Assembly: GCF_039526385.1 (NCBI RefSeq)
Contig: NZ_BAAAIX010000021.1
Span: 1-64,000, forward strand
Length of the DNA stretch: 64,000 nt
Direction of reading: 5' to 3'
Origin: Luteococcus peritonei
GTDB taxonomy: Bacteria > Actinomycetota > Actinomycetes > Propionibacteriales > Propionibacteriaceae
The translations under genes and the position numbers were made by a program. The number at the start of each line of letters is the position of its first letter. The first letter of the stretch is position 1. The notes beneath the pieces are model-generated. The model was not told the origin of the DNA. It saw nothing but the letters and a program-made list of their open reading frames with translations, and made no database searches. Shown here in pieces: positions 1 through 6,722 of the stretch.

Positions 1-78
1 ACCTCGACCCCATGCGCCATCACAACCCCTCTTCACAGAACCGTTGCGCTGACCACATGAATCCGCCGCCGGATTCGG

Positions 79-102
79 GATCGAGGGCGTGGATCTCAGG
101 GT
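79..102. repeat. Short dispersed repeat, copy 1
   Basis: A 24-base segment that matches positions 2976-2999 at 21 of 24 bases and shares the core GGATCTCAGGGT exactly. A small hairpin (GAATCCG 59-65 with CGGATTC 70-76) lies just upstream, as a different hairpin does at the second copy. The rest of 1-130 shows no convincing gene; any feature on the left is cut by the window edge. Confidence 0.4.
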
Positions 103-130
103 CTGCTGCGCGGCCCTCGACCGCTCGGGC

Positions 131-172
131 ACGCAGAAGGCCCGCGCCCCACGGGGCACGGGCCTTCTGCGT
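131..172 (-). terminator. Hairpin terminator downstream of ackA
   Basis: A perfect 14-bp inverted repeat (131-144 with 159-172) just beyond the ackA stop codon on the minus strand. No T-run follows, so if it terminates it does so by stem stability, as is common in GC-rich actinobacteria. Confidence 0.6.
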
Positions 173-179
173 GGTCGGA

Positions 180-1370
180 TCAGGCCTGGGTGGCCTTGAC
201 GGTCTCGCGGACCATCGCCAGCTCCTCATTGGTGGGGATCACCAGCACGGCGAGCTTCGAGTCCTCCGTGGAGATGCGGCGCGGCTCCTTCGAGCGGACC
301 TTGTTGGCCTCCTCGTCGAGGGTGGCGCCGAAGTAGCCGAGGCGGTCCACCACCATCTTGCGGATGTGGTCGGCGTTCTCGCCGACGCCCGCGGTGAAGG
401 TGATGGCGTCGATGCCGCCCAGGAAGGCGATGTAGGAGCCGATGTAGCCCACCAGGCGATGGACGTAGACGTCCAGGCCCAGCTTGGCGTCCTCGTCACC
501 CTCCTCGATCAGGGCCTTGATGTCGCGCATGTCGGTCTTGCCGGTGAGCGCGAGCATGCCGGACTTCTTGTTCAGCAGGGTGTCGATCTCCGACAGCTCC
601 ATGCCCAGCTCGCGGCCCAGGAAGGCGTGCAGGCCGGGGTCGACGTCGCCGGATCGGGTGCCCATCACCAGGCCCTGCAGCGGGGTCAGGCCCATGGAGG
701 TCTCGATCGGGCGGCCGCCGTCGATGGCGGAGACCGACGCGCCGTTGCCCAGGTGGCAGACGATCTGCTTGATCTCGCTGATGTCCTTGCCCAGGTACTC
801 GGCGGCCTTCTGGCTGACGTAGTCGTGCGAGGTGCCGTGGAAGCCGTAGCGGCGGATGTGGTTGTCCTTGGCCAGGTCGCGCGGCAGCGCGTAGGTGTAG
901 GCCTCGGCGGGCAGGTCGGCGAAGAAGGCGGTGTCGAAGACGGCCACGTGGGGCACCTCCGGCAGGATCTCCATGGCCGCCTTGATGCCGGCGATACCGG
1001 GCGGGTTGTGCAGCGGCGCCAGGCCGGAGAGCTCGACGAGCTTGGCGATCACCTTGTCGTCGATCACGGTGGTGGAGTTGAACTCGTCACCGCCGTGCAC
1101 GGTGCGGTGGCCGACGGCCACGGCATCGGTGATGGCCGGGCCGTACTTGTTGAACATGGTCACCACGGCGGCGATCGCCTCGGTGTGGCTGGGGAAGGGC
1201 AGCTCGTCGTGGAACTCCTCGCCTCCCACCTCGTGGTCGATGGTGCCGGGAGTGGTGTCCCCCACCTTCTGGACCAGACCGACGGCCATGACGTCCTCGG
1301 TGTCGGCATCGATCATCTGGTACTTGATGCTGGACGAGCCGCAGTTGAGCAGCAGGATGGGCTTCGACAT
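180..1370 (-). CDS. ackA: Acetate kinase
   Basis: 396 aa, the usual length for AckA. It interconverts acetyl phosphate plus ADP with acetate plus ATP, the last step of overflow acetate formation, in the cytoplasm. The N-terminus carries the ASKHA phosphate-binding motif (LLNCGSSSIKYQ, residues 7-18), and the HLGNGASV and GTRSGDVDPG motifs of acetate kinases follow. The ATG at 1370 lies 6 bases after a TAGGCT -10 box, so the mRNA is probably leaderless. Its usual partner pta is on the same strand and in the usual order, but about 5.4 kb upstream with unrelated genes between. The annotation is secure. Confidence 0.97.
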   Translation of the reverse strand: MSKPILLLNCGSSSIKYQMIDADTEDVMAVGLVQKVGDTTPGTIDHEVGGEEFHDELPFPSHTEAIAAVVTMFNKYGPAITDAVAVGHRTVHGGDEFNSTTVIDDKVIAKLVELSGLAPLHNPPGIAGIKAAMEILPEVPHVAVFDTAFFADLPAEAYTYALPRDLAKDNHIRRYGFHGTSHDYVSQKAAEYLGKDISEIKQIVCHLGNGASVSAIDGGRPIETSMGLTPLQGLVMGTRSGDVDPGLHAFLGRELGMELSEIDTLLNKKSGMLALTGKTDMRDIKALIEEGDEDAKLGLDVYVHRLVGYIGSYIAFLGGIDAITFTAGVGENADHIRKMVVDRLGYFGATLDEEANKVRSKEPRRISTEDSKLAVLVIPTNEELAMVRETVKATQA

Positions 1371-1376
1371 GCGGTC

Positions 1377-1382
1377 AGCCTA
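1377..1382 (-). promoter_or_regulatory. -10 box of leaderless ackA
   Basis: TAGGCT on the minus strand, 6 bases before the ackA ATG. This fits the TANNNT-N6/7-start pattern seen at many genes of this window. No clear -35 is visible. Confidence 0.5.
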
Positions 1383-1496
1383 TCGGAGCCCGCCCCGCCG
1401 CGGCCTGCCGGTCTCTGTCTCGATGAGCGGAAGCAGCCATCCAGCAGACGGGAGCGGGTGCGACGATCAGGCCACCCCTCCAGACAAGGACCTGCC

Positions 1497-2858
1497 GTGA
1501 GCACCCAGACCAGTCAGCCCGCGCGACCGACGATCACCGCGGCCCAGTCACGGCGCGCGGCCTTCGGTGGCTTCATGGGCGCCGTCGTCGAGTGGTACGA
1601 CTTCCTGCTCTACGGCCTGCTGGCCGGCATGGTCTTCAACACCGACTTCTTCCCCAGCACCGATCCCGCCATCGGCGTGATCTCCGCCTTCGCGGTCTTC
1701 GGTGTCGGTTTCCTGTTCCGGCCGCTGGGCGGGCTCTTCTTCGGCCACCACGGCGACCGGCTGGGCGCCAAGCGGATGCTCACCTGGACCATGCTGCTGG
1801 CCGGCGGCGCGACGGTGGCGATGGGCTTCCTGCCCACCTACCACCAGGTGGGCCTGGCCGCGCCCGTGATGCTGGTCGCGCTGCGCGCCCTGCAGGGCTT
1901 CGCGATCGGCGGCGAGTGGGGCGGTGCCTCGCTGATGGCCGTCTCCCAGGCCCCGGCCGGACGTCGCGCCTTCTTCTCCAGCGGTGTGCAGATCGGCTAC
2001 TCGGTGGGTCTGTTGATGGCCAATGCCGCGGTCATGGTGATGAGCTCGGTGCTCTCGGAGGAGGCCTTCGCCTCCTGGGGCTGGCGCGTCCCCTTCTGGC
2101 TGGCACTTCCGCTGGTGCTGCTGGGGCTGTGGGTGCGCGCCGGCGTGCTCGACGTGCACCACGCCACCGGCACGGAACCCACCGCAGCCCAGCTGGCGCC
2201 CGAGCTCGACACCGGCCAGCCGCTGCGCAACCGTCGCCTGCCCCTGCTCGACGCGCTGGCGGAGAACCCGCGGGCCTTCGCGCTGATGATCGCCATGCGA
2301 CTGGGCGAGATGTTCAGCATGTACCTGGTGGCGACCTTCGCGCTCAGCTACTCCACCAACACCCTGGGCTGGTCGCGCGACTTCTTCCTCGACGTGGGCC
2401 TGGTGGTGGGTGGCGTCGGTGCCGTGAGCATCCCCCTGTGGGCCTACCTATCCGACCGGGTGGGGCGTCGCGTGGTCTACGTGACCGGCGCCTGCGTCGC
2501 GGCAGCCCTGGCCTTCCCCTTCTTCTGGGCCATGCAGGGCCACCGGCTGCTGCTGACCATGGTGATCGCGGTGCTGCTGGTCAACGTGGGCCACGACATG
2601 ATGGTGGCCGTCCAGCAGCCCATCTTCACAGACCTGTTCGGGGCGCGTTACCGCTACTCCGGGGCAGGTTTCGGGTACCAGGTGGCGGCCGTGGTCGCCG
2701 GTGGCTTCACCCCCTTCATCGCCTCCTGGCTGGTGCACGCCACGGGCAGCTGGCACTCGGTGGCCGCCTACCTGCTGGCCGGCTGCCTGGTCTCGGCCGT
2801 GGTCGGCGCCGTGGCGCGCCACCCGGAGCCGCAGCTGGTGGTCTCCACCGTCGACTGA
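1497..2858 (+). CDS. MFS transporter, metabolite:H+ symporter (ShiA/ProP-like) family
   Basis: 453 aa, a 12-helix inner-membrane symporter. The N-terminal GAVVEWYDFLLYG and the loop GHHGDRLGAKR are hallmarks of the metabolite:H+ symporter family (shikimate, alpha-ketoglutarate, proline/betaine carriers), as are ALQGFAIGGEWGGA and the second-half loop LSDRVGRR. GTG at 1497 is chosen because AAGGA (1486-1490) lies 6 bases upstream; the open frame runs on to the left but that part does not look like protein. The substrate cannot be read from sequence: a small carboxylate or shikimate-like compound is likely. It stands alone, divergent from ackA. Confidence 0.88.
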   Translation: MSTQTSQPARPTITAAQSRRAAFGGFMGAVVEWYDFLLYGLLAGMVFNTDFFPSTDPAIGVISAFAVFGVGFLFRPLGGLFFGHHGDRLGAKRMLTWTMLLAGGATVAMGFLPTYHQVGLAAPVMLVALRALQGFAIGGEWGGASLMAVSQAPAGRRAFFSSGVQIGYSVGLLMANAAVMVMSSVLSEEAFASWGWRVPFWLALPLVLLGLWVRAGVLDVHHATGTEPTAAQLAPELDTGQPLRNRRLPLLDALAENPRAFALMIAMRLGEMFSMYLVATFALSYSTNTLGWSRDFFLDVGLVVGGVGAVSIPLWAYLSDRVGRRVVYVTGACVAAALAFPFFWAMQGHRLLLTMVIAVLLVNVGHDMMVAVQQPIFTDLFGARYRYSGAGFGYQVAAVVAGGFTPFIASWLVHATGSWHSVAAYLLAGCLVSAVVGAVARHPEPQLVVSTVD

Positions 2859-2950
2859 GCACCAGCCTGGGTGCTGCCCGTCGCGACGCTTCGTCTCGAA
2901 CCCTTTGGCTCAAGTGTCCAACCCTGGAATTCGCGACGCCCATCCGAAAA

Positions 2951-2978
2951 ATCGCGGGATCCGGCGCGCTCCCGCGAT
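2951..2978 (-). terminator. Intrinsic terminator facing the minus strand
   Basis: ATCGCGGGA (2951-2959) pairs with TCCCGCGAT (2970-2978). Read on the minus strand the stem is followed by a run of Ts (TTTTCGG). No minus-strand gene is visible just upstream, so it may insulate ackA from antisense transcription. The rest of 2859-3122 has no gene. Confidence 0.45.
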
Positions 2979-2999
2979 CGACGGCACGGATCTCAGGGT
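2976..2999. repeat. Short dispersed repeat, copy 2
   Basis: Matches 79-102 at 21 of 24 bases, with GGATCTCAGGGT identical. It overlaps the right arm of the hairpin at 2951-2978. Both copies are intergenic. Confidence 0.4.
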
Positions 3000-3122
3000 T
3001 GACCCCCCCGCCTGCTGACCCGAGAGGCATCCACGCGAGGCTTCCACAGGGCGGCTGCGGGCTGGACCCCCGGCCGCCCGGCGGCCTACGGCCTTTCTGG
3101 ACGACCCGGTTCAAGGAGGAAC

Positions 3123-4607
3123 ATGGCCCAGCAGCGCCCCGGTGCGCAGGAGATCCTGACGAGCGTGCTCGACGAGGCCAGCTTCGAGGCCTTCCCGACC
3201 CCGGTGCAGCACCCCGTCGACGCGCTCTATGCCCAGGAGCTGGAACAGGCGCGTGCCGCCACCGGCCTCGACGAGGCGGTGCTGTGCGGCACCGGCACCC
3301 TCGATGGCCGCCGCGTGGTGGTGATGGCGGGGGAGTTCGGCTTCCTCGGCGGTTCGGTGGGCGTCACCACCAGCAACCTGCTGCTCCAGGCCGCCGACCA
3401 TGCCACCGCCGAGGGGCTGCCGCTGCTGGCGCTGCCCTGCTCGGGCGGCACCCGGATGCAGGAGGGAACGCCGGCCTTCGTCCAGATGGTGAAGATCGGA
3501 CAGGCCGTGCTGGCCCACCGACGGGCGGGCCTGCCCTTCCTGGTGCACCTGCGCCACCCCACCACCGGCGGCGTGCTCGCCTCCTGGGCCTCGCTGGGGC
3601 AGGTCACCACGGCCCAGCCGGGTGCCCTGGTGGGCTTCCTCGGCCCCCGGGTGCAGGAGGCGATCACCGGCAGCCGCATCCCCGAGGGCGTGCAGCGCGC
3701 CGAGCATGTCGTGGCCCACGGAATCGTCGACGCGGTGGTCCCGGACGAGGAGCTGCGTGCCCTCTGGTCGCGCCTGCTGCAGGTGCTGGACCCGACGCAC
3801 CGCTCGGTCGGCCTGCCGTCGGGCTGGGCCGGTGCCGCGGGCCCGCCGCCCGGCCCGGCGCCCTCGGATGCCTGGCAGGCCGTGCTCACCAGCCGGCAGG
3901 AGGGGCGCCCCGGCTTCGACGAGCTGACCGCCGAGCTGGAGGTTCCGCTGTGGCTGTCGGTCACCGGCGACGGCCAGGTGGGTGAGGCGATCCGGGTGGG
4001 GCTTGCCGATCTCGGGGGCCGCAACTGCGTGCTGGTGGGTACCCGCCGCGAGGCCTGGGTGCTGCCCGCCGACCTGAGGCTGGCGCAGCGCGGTTTCCGG
4101 CTGGCCCAGGAGCTGGGCCTACCTGTGGTGACGGTGATCGACACCCCCGGGGCCGCGCTCACCGAGCAGGCCGAGGACCAGGCCCTGTCCGGCGAGATCG
4201 CCCGCACCCTGGGCGCGCTGGCCGAACTGGAGGTGCCCACCGTCTCCGTGCTGATGGGCCGGGGCTCCGGTGGTGCGGCGCTGGCCCTGCTGCCGGCCGA
4301 TCGCACCCTCTGTGCGCAGCACGGCTGGCTGGCCCCGCTGGCCCCCGAGGGCGCCAGCGCGATCATGCACCGCACAGAGGGCCATGCCGACCAGATGGCC
4401 CGCTCGCACCGGATCAGTGCCGACGAGCTGCAGGCCGCGGGCGTCGTGGACGAGGTGGTCCCCGAACCCGCCGACCTCGCCGCCGAGGGCACCGGCTTCT
4501 GCCGTGCCCTGGTCCGCGCCGTCGACGCCCAGCTGGACCTGCTCGACGAGGTCAGCCCGGCCGAGCGCCTGGCCGCCCGGCTGCACCGCTTCCGCTCCTT
4601 CGGCTGA
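3123..4607 (+). CDS. accDA: Fused acetyl-CoA carboxylase carboxyltransferase (AccD-AccA)
   Basis: 494 aa. The N-terminal half (about 1-250) resembles the beta subunit, with the crotonase-fold motif SGGTRMQEGTPAF. The C-terminal half (about 260-494) resembles the alpha subunit, with VIDTPGAALTEQAED and MGRGSGGAALAL. Together they transfer carboxyl from carboxybiotin to acetyl-CoA to give malonyl-CoA. The CxxC zinc ribbon of classical AccD is absent. A strong ribosome site (AAGGAGGA, 3114-3121) fixes the ATG. No biotin carboxylase or biotin carrier gene is adjacent, so these partners must be elsewhere. A different acyl-CoA substrate is possible but less likely given the alpha/beta fusion. Confidence 0.88.
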   Translation: MAQQRPGAQEILTSVLDEASFEAFPTPVQHPVDALYAQELEQARAATGLDEAVLCGTGTLDGRRVVVMAGEFGFLGGSVGVTTSNLLLQAADHATAEGLPLLALPCSGGTRMQEGTPAFVQMVKIGQAVLAHRRAGLPFLVHLRHPTTGGVLASWASLGQVTTAQPGALVGFLGPRVQEAITGSRIPEGVQRAEHVVAHGIVDAVVPDEELRALWSRLLQVLDPTHRSVGLPSGWAGAAGPPPGPAPSDAWQAVLTSRQEGRPGFDELTAELEVPLWLSVTGDGQVGEAIRVGLADLGGRNCVLVGTRREAWVLPADLRLAQRGFRLAQELGLPVVTVIDTPGAALTEQAEDQALSGEIARTLGALAELEVPTVSVLMGRGSGGAALALLPADRTLCAQHGWLAPLAPEGASAIMHRTEGHADQMARSHRISADELQAAGVVDEVVPEPADLAAEGTGFCRALVRAVDAQLDLLDEVSPAERLAARLHRFRSFG

Positions 4608-4616
4608 GGACACGGA

Positions 4617-4653
4617 CGGGCCGATCAAGAATCCTCATCGGGGGCCCGGTTTT
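4617..4653 (+). terminator. Terminator of accDA
   Basis: CGGGCCGAT (4617-4625) pairs with the segment ending at 4648 (ATC...GGCCCG, with a small G bulge), followed by GTTTT. It lies 10 bases past the accDA stop codon. Confidence 0.6.
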
Positions 4654-4690
4654 CCACAGGTAGGGGGGTGGCCACGGCACCTGTGGATCG
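4650..4690. repeat. Inverted pair of DnaA-box-like sequences
   Basis: TTTTCCACA (4650-4658) and, on the other strand, CGATCCACA (4682-4690). They belong to 9-bp inverted arms TCCACAGGT (4653-4661) and ACCTGTGGA (4679-4687) separated by 17 bases. The element overlaps the accDA terminator and lies about 50 bases before the next gene. It could be a DnaA site or simply a regulatory dyad. Confidence 0.35.
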
Positions 4691-4740
4691 ATGATGGAGC
4701 CGCGAACACCGCATCCACACTCCTCGGTGTGAGGGCATCG

Positions 4741-5586
4741 ATGACACCCGTCAGCGCGACCACCACCGGCGTCTGGCATACCGGCGAGCTGTGGGGTCAG
4801 GGCGTGAGCAGGGCAGAACTGACCTCGATGCTCAGAGAAGGCCGACTGGTGAGGCTGCGACCCGGCTGGTTCGCCGAACCAACCGCTCGCGCCGAGGTGG
4901 TCAGGGCCGTTCGGGCTGGCGGTGTGCTCGGGTGCGCCTCGTCCCTTGCGCTGCACGGGGTCTGGTCCGGACACGTTCGAGGATTCCACGTGAGGGGTTT
5001 GCCGGCTGGGAGAGCAAGACCCGGCGCCCAGTTGGTGGCCTGCCCCAATGGCTTCGGGCGACAACCATCACCCACCACGGCCGTGGATCCCATCGAACTG
5101 GCGCTCCAGTCTGCTTGGCGCTGTTGCAGCCAGGAGGACTTCCTGGTGCTGGCCGAATCGGCAGTGAGCCAAGGGCTCATCACTCTGGATGACCTGCGTT
5201 GTACTTTGTCAGCGCGTGCGTCGGCGCGGCGGGCCATCGATGCCCTTGACCGTGGGGAGTCGGGCACGGAGACCTTGGTGCGGCTGAGATTGCGTGCCCG
5301 CGGTGTGCGGCTCCGGACCCAGGTGGAGATTGCCGGGGTCGGGCGCGTTGACCTGCTGGTGGGAGACCGGCTCGTGATCGAGGTGGACAGCCGGGCGCAC
5401 CACACCGGCGCGGAGAACTATGCGAACGACCGGCGTCGGGACCTGGTGCTGCGCTCGAAGGGCTATGTCGTGGTTCGGCTCACCTTGGCGCAGGTGATGC
5501 ATGACTGGCCGGCGGTCGAGCAGCATCTGCTGGCCATGATTCGTCGCGGAGATCACCGCTGGCCGCGACGCCGTCGGGCATCCTGA
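4741..5586 (+). CDS. AbiEi/DUF559-like protein with Vsr-type endonuclease fold
   Basis: 281 aa. The N-terminal part (about 5-40) resembles the winged-helix start of AbiEi-type antitoxins. The C-terminal part (about 180-270) has the DUF559/Vsr-like pattern VDLLVGDRLVIEVDSRAHH...DRRRDLVLRSKGY, consistent with a PD-(D/E)xK nuclease core. Such single genes are scattered across actinobacteria; their function is not established. No toxin partner is adjacent. It appears less GC-biased at third positions than its neighbours, which hints at horizontal origin (impression, not calculated). Start ATG 4741; an in-frame GTG at 4729 is the alternative. It ends in a long bidirectional terminator. Confidence 0.72.
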   Translation: MTPVSATTTGVWHTGELWGQGVSRAELTSMLREGRLVRLRPGWFAEPTARAEVVRAVRAGGVLGCASSLALHGVWSGHVRGFHVRGLPAGRARPGAQLVACPNGFGRQPSPTTAVDPIELALQSAWRCCSQEDFLVLAESAVSQGLITLDDLRCTLSARASARRAIDALDRGESGTETLVRLRLRARGVRLRTQVEIAGVGRVDLLVGDRLVIEVDSRAHHTGAENYANDRRRDLVLRSKGYVVVRLTLAQVMHDWPAVEQHLLAMIRRGDHRWPRRRRAS

Positions 5587-5632
5587 GGCCGTGTGTCTAC
5601 CCGGTGAGCAGGACGCCCAACCAGGCACCTGA

Positions 5633-5701
5633 CAAAAACGTGCCCAAATCGGGGGTCGGGTTGGATAATCCAATCCGACCCCCGATTTGGGCACGTTTTT
5701 G
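5633..5701. terminator. Long palindromic bidirectional terminator
   Basis: Two 34-base arms (5633-5666 and 5668-5701) match at 33 of 34 positions, with one G-T pair. Runs of five As and five Ts at the ends provide U-tracts on both strands. It sits exactly between two convergent genes, as expected of a shared bidirectional terminator. Confidence 0.85.
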
Positions 5702-5715
5702 CACAACGCCCGTGC

Positions 5716-6642
5716 TCAGAGGCTGCCGCGCGGCTCGTCGAGGCCGGGGAGCTGGCCGAAGCCGGGGTTCTGGCCCATCCGGGCGGCCTGGTTCTCCAGC
5801 CGGGAGATCCGCTCGTGCATCGGCGGGTGGGTGGCGAACATCTGGCGCAGCCCGCCGAAGGGGTTGGCGATCATCATGTGGCTGGCGTCGGCCAGTCGTC
5901 GGGTCTGCGGCAGGGGAGCGGCGGCCACCCCGCGGTCGATCTTGGTCAGTGCCGAGGCCAGCGCCAGCGGGTCGCCGGTGAGCTCGGAGCCGTCCTCGTC
6001 CGCGTCGAACTCACGGGTCCGGCTGATCGCCATCTGGATCACCGAGGCGGCCAGCGGCGCCAGCAGGGCCGCCACCAGGATGCCGATGCCGCCGTCGCGC
6101 TGCCGGGTCCGGCTGTTGCTGTACATCGAGCCGAAGGTGAGCATCTGGCCCACCGAGGAGATGATGCCGGCCAGCGCGGCCGCCACCGATCCGGTGAGGA
6201 TGTCGCGGTTGTAGACGTGCATCAGCTCGTGGCCCAGCACCGCGCGCAGCTCGCGCTCGTCGAGCAGCTCCAGGATCCCCTGGGTGCAGCAGACCGCGGC
6301 GTGCGACGGGTTGCGGCCCGTGGCGAAGGCATTGGGGCTGGTGGTGGGGCTCACGTAGAGCCGGGGCATCGGCTGGTTGGCGCGCTGCGAGAGCTCCGCC
6401 ACGATCCGGTACATGCCCGGCGCCTGCTCCTGCGTCACCGGCACCGCGCCCATCGCCCGGATCGCCAGCTTGTCGGAGTTCCAGTAGCTGTAGAAGGTGG
6501 TGGCCAGGCCGATCAGCGCGAACAGCGGGATGTAGGCCGAGCTGCCGGTGTAGTTGGACAGCGCCCCGCCCACCATCAGCAGCAGCGCGAAGATGCCGCC
6601 GAAGAGCAGGGCGGTCTTCAACCCGTTGTGGTGCTTGTGCAT
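5716..6642 (-). CDS. htpX: HtpX-family membrane zinc metalloprotease
   Basis: 308 aa. Two transmembrane segments near the N-terminus (about 12-30 and 36-53), then the zinc site H138-E139-L-M-H142 with the third ligand in the motif EFDADEDG (E211), and two further hydrophobic stretches (about 150-170, 185-205). HtpX degrades misfolded membrane proteins. ATG 6642 is preferred over an upstream in-frame GTG at 6681, because that GTG lies inside the pta terminator hairpin. No clear ribosome site or -10 box is seen. Ends convergently with the DUF559 gene. Confidence 0.9.
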   Translation of the reverse strand: MHKHHNGLKTALLFGGIFALLLMVGGALSNYTGSSAYIPLFALIGLATTFYSYWNSDKLAIRAMGAVPVTQEQAPGMYRIVAELSQRANQPMPRLYVSPTTSPNAFATGRNPSHAAVCCTQGILELLDERELRAVLGHELMHVYNRDILTGSVAAALAGIISSVGQMLTFGSMYSNSRTRQRDGGIGILVAALLAPLAASVIQMAISRTREFDADEDGSELTGDPLALASALTKIDRGVAAAPLPQTRRLADASHMMIANPFGGLRQMFATHPPMHERISRLENQAARMGQNPGFGQLPGLDEPRGSL

Positions 6643-6670
6643 GACTGAACAACACCATGCCCAGATGAAA

Positions 6671-6702
6671 ACTTCCCCCACCGGCGCACCGGTGGGGGAA
6701 GT
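6671..6702 (-). terminator. Terminator of pta
   Basis: Perfect 14-bp stem (6671-6684 with 6689-6702), loop of 4 bases, followed on the minus strand by GTTTTC. It separates pta from htpX. Confidence 0.85.
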
Positions 6703-6722
6703 TGGTCAGGTCAGGGGCGGGA

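Noticed and set aside
12..1496. N-terminal extension of the MFS transporter frame
   Set aside because: It covers ackA on the other strand and lacks protein character; a GTG with a ribosome site at 1497 is the real start.
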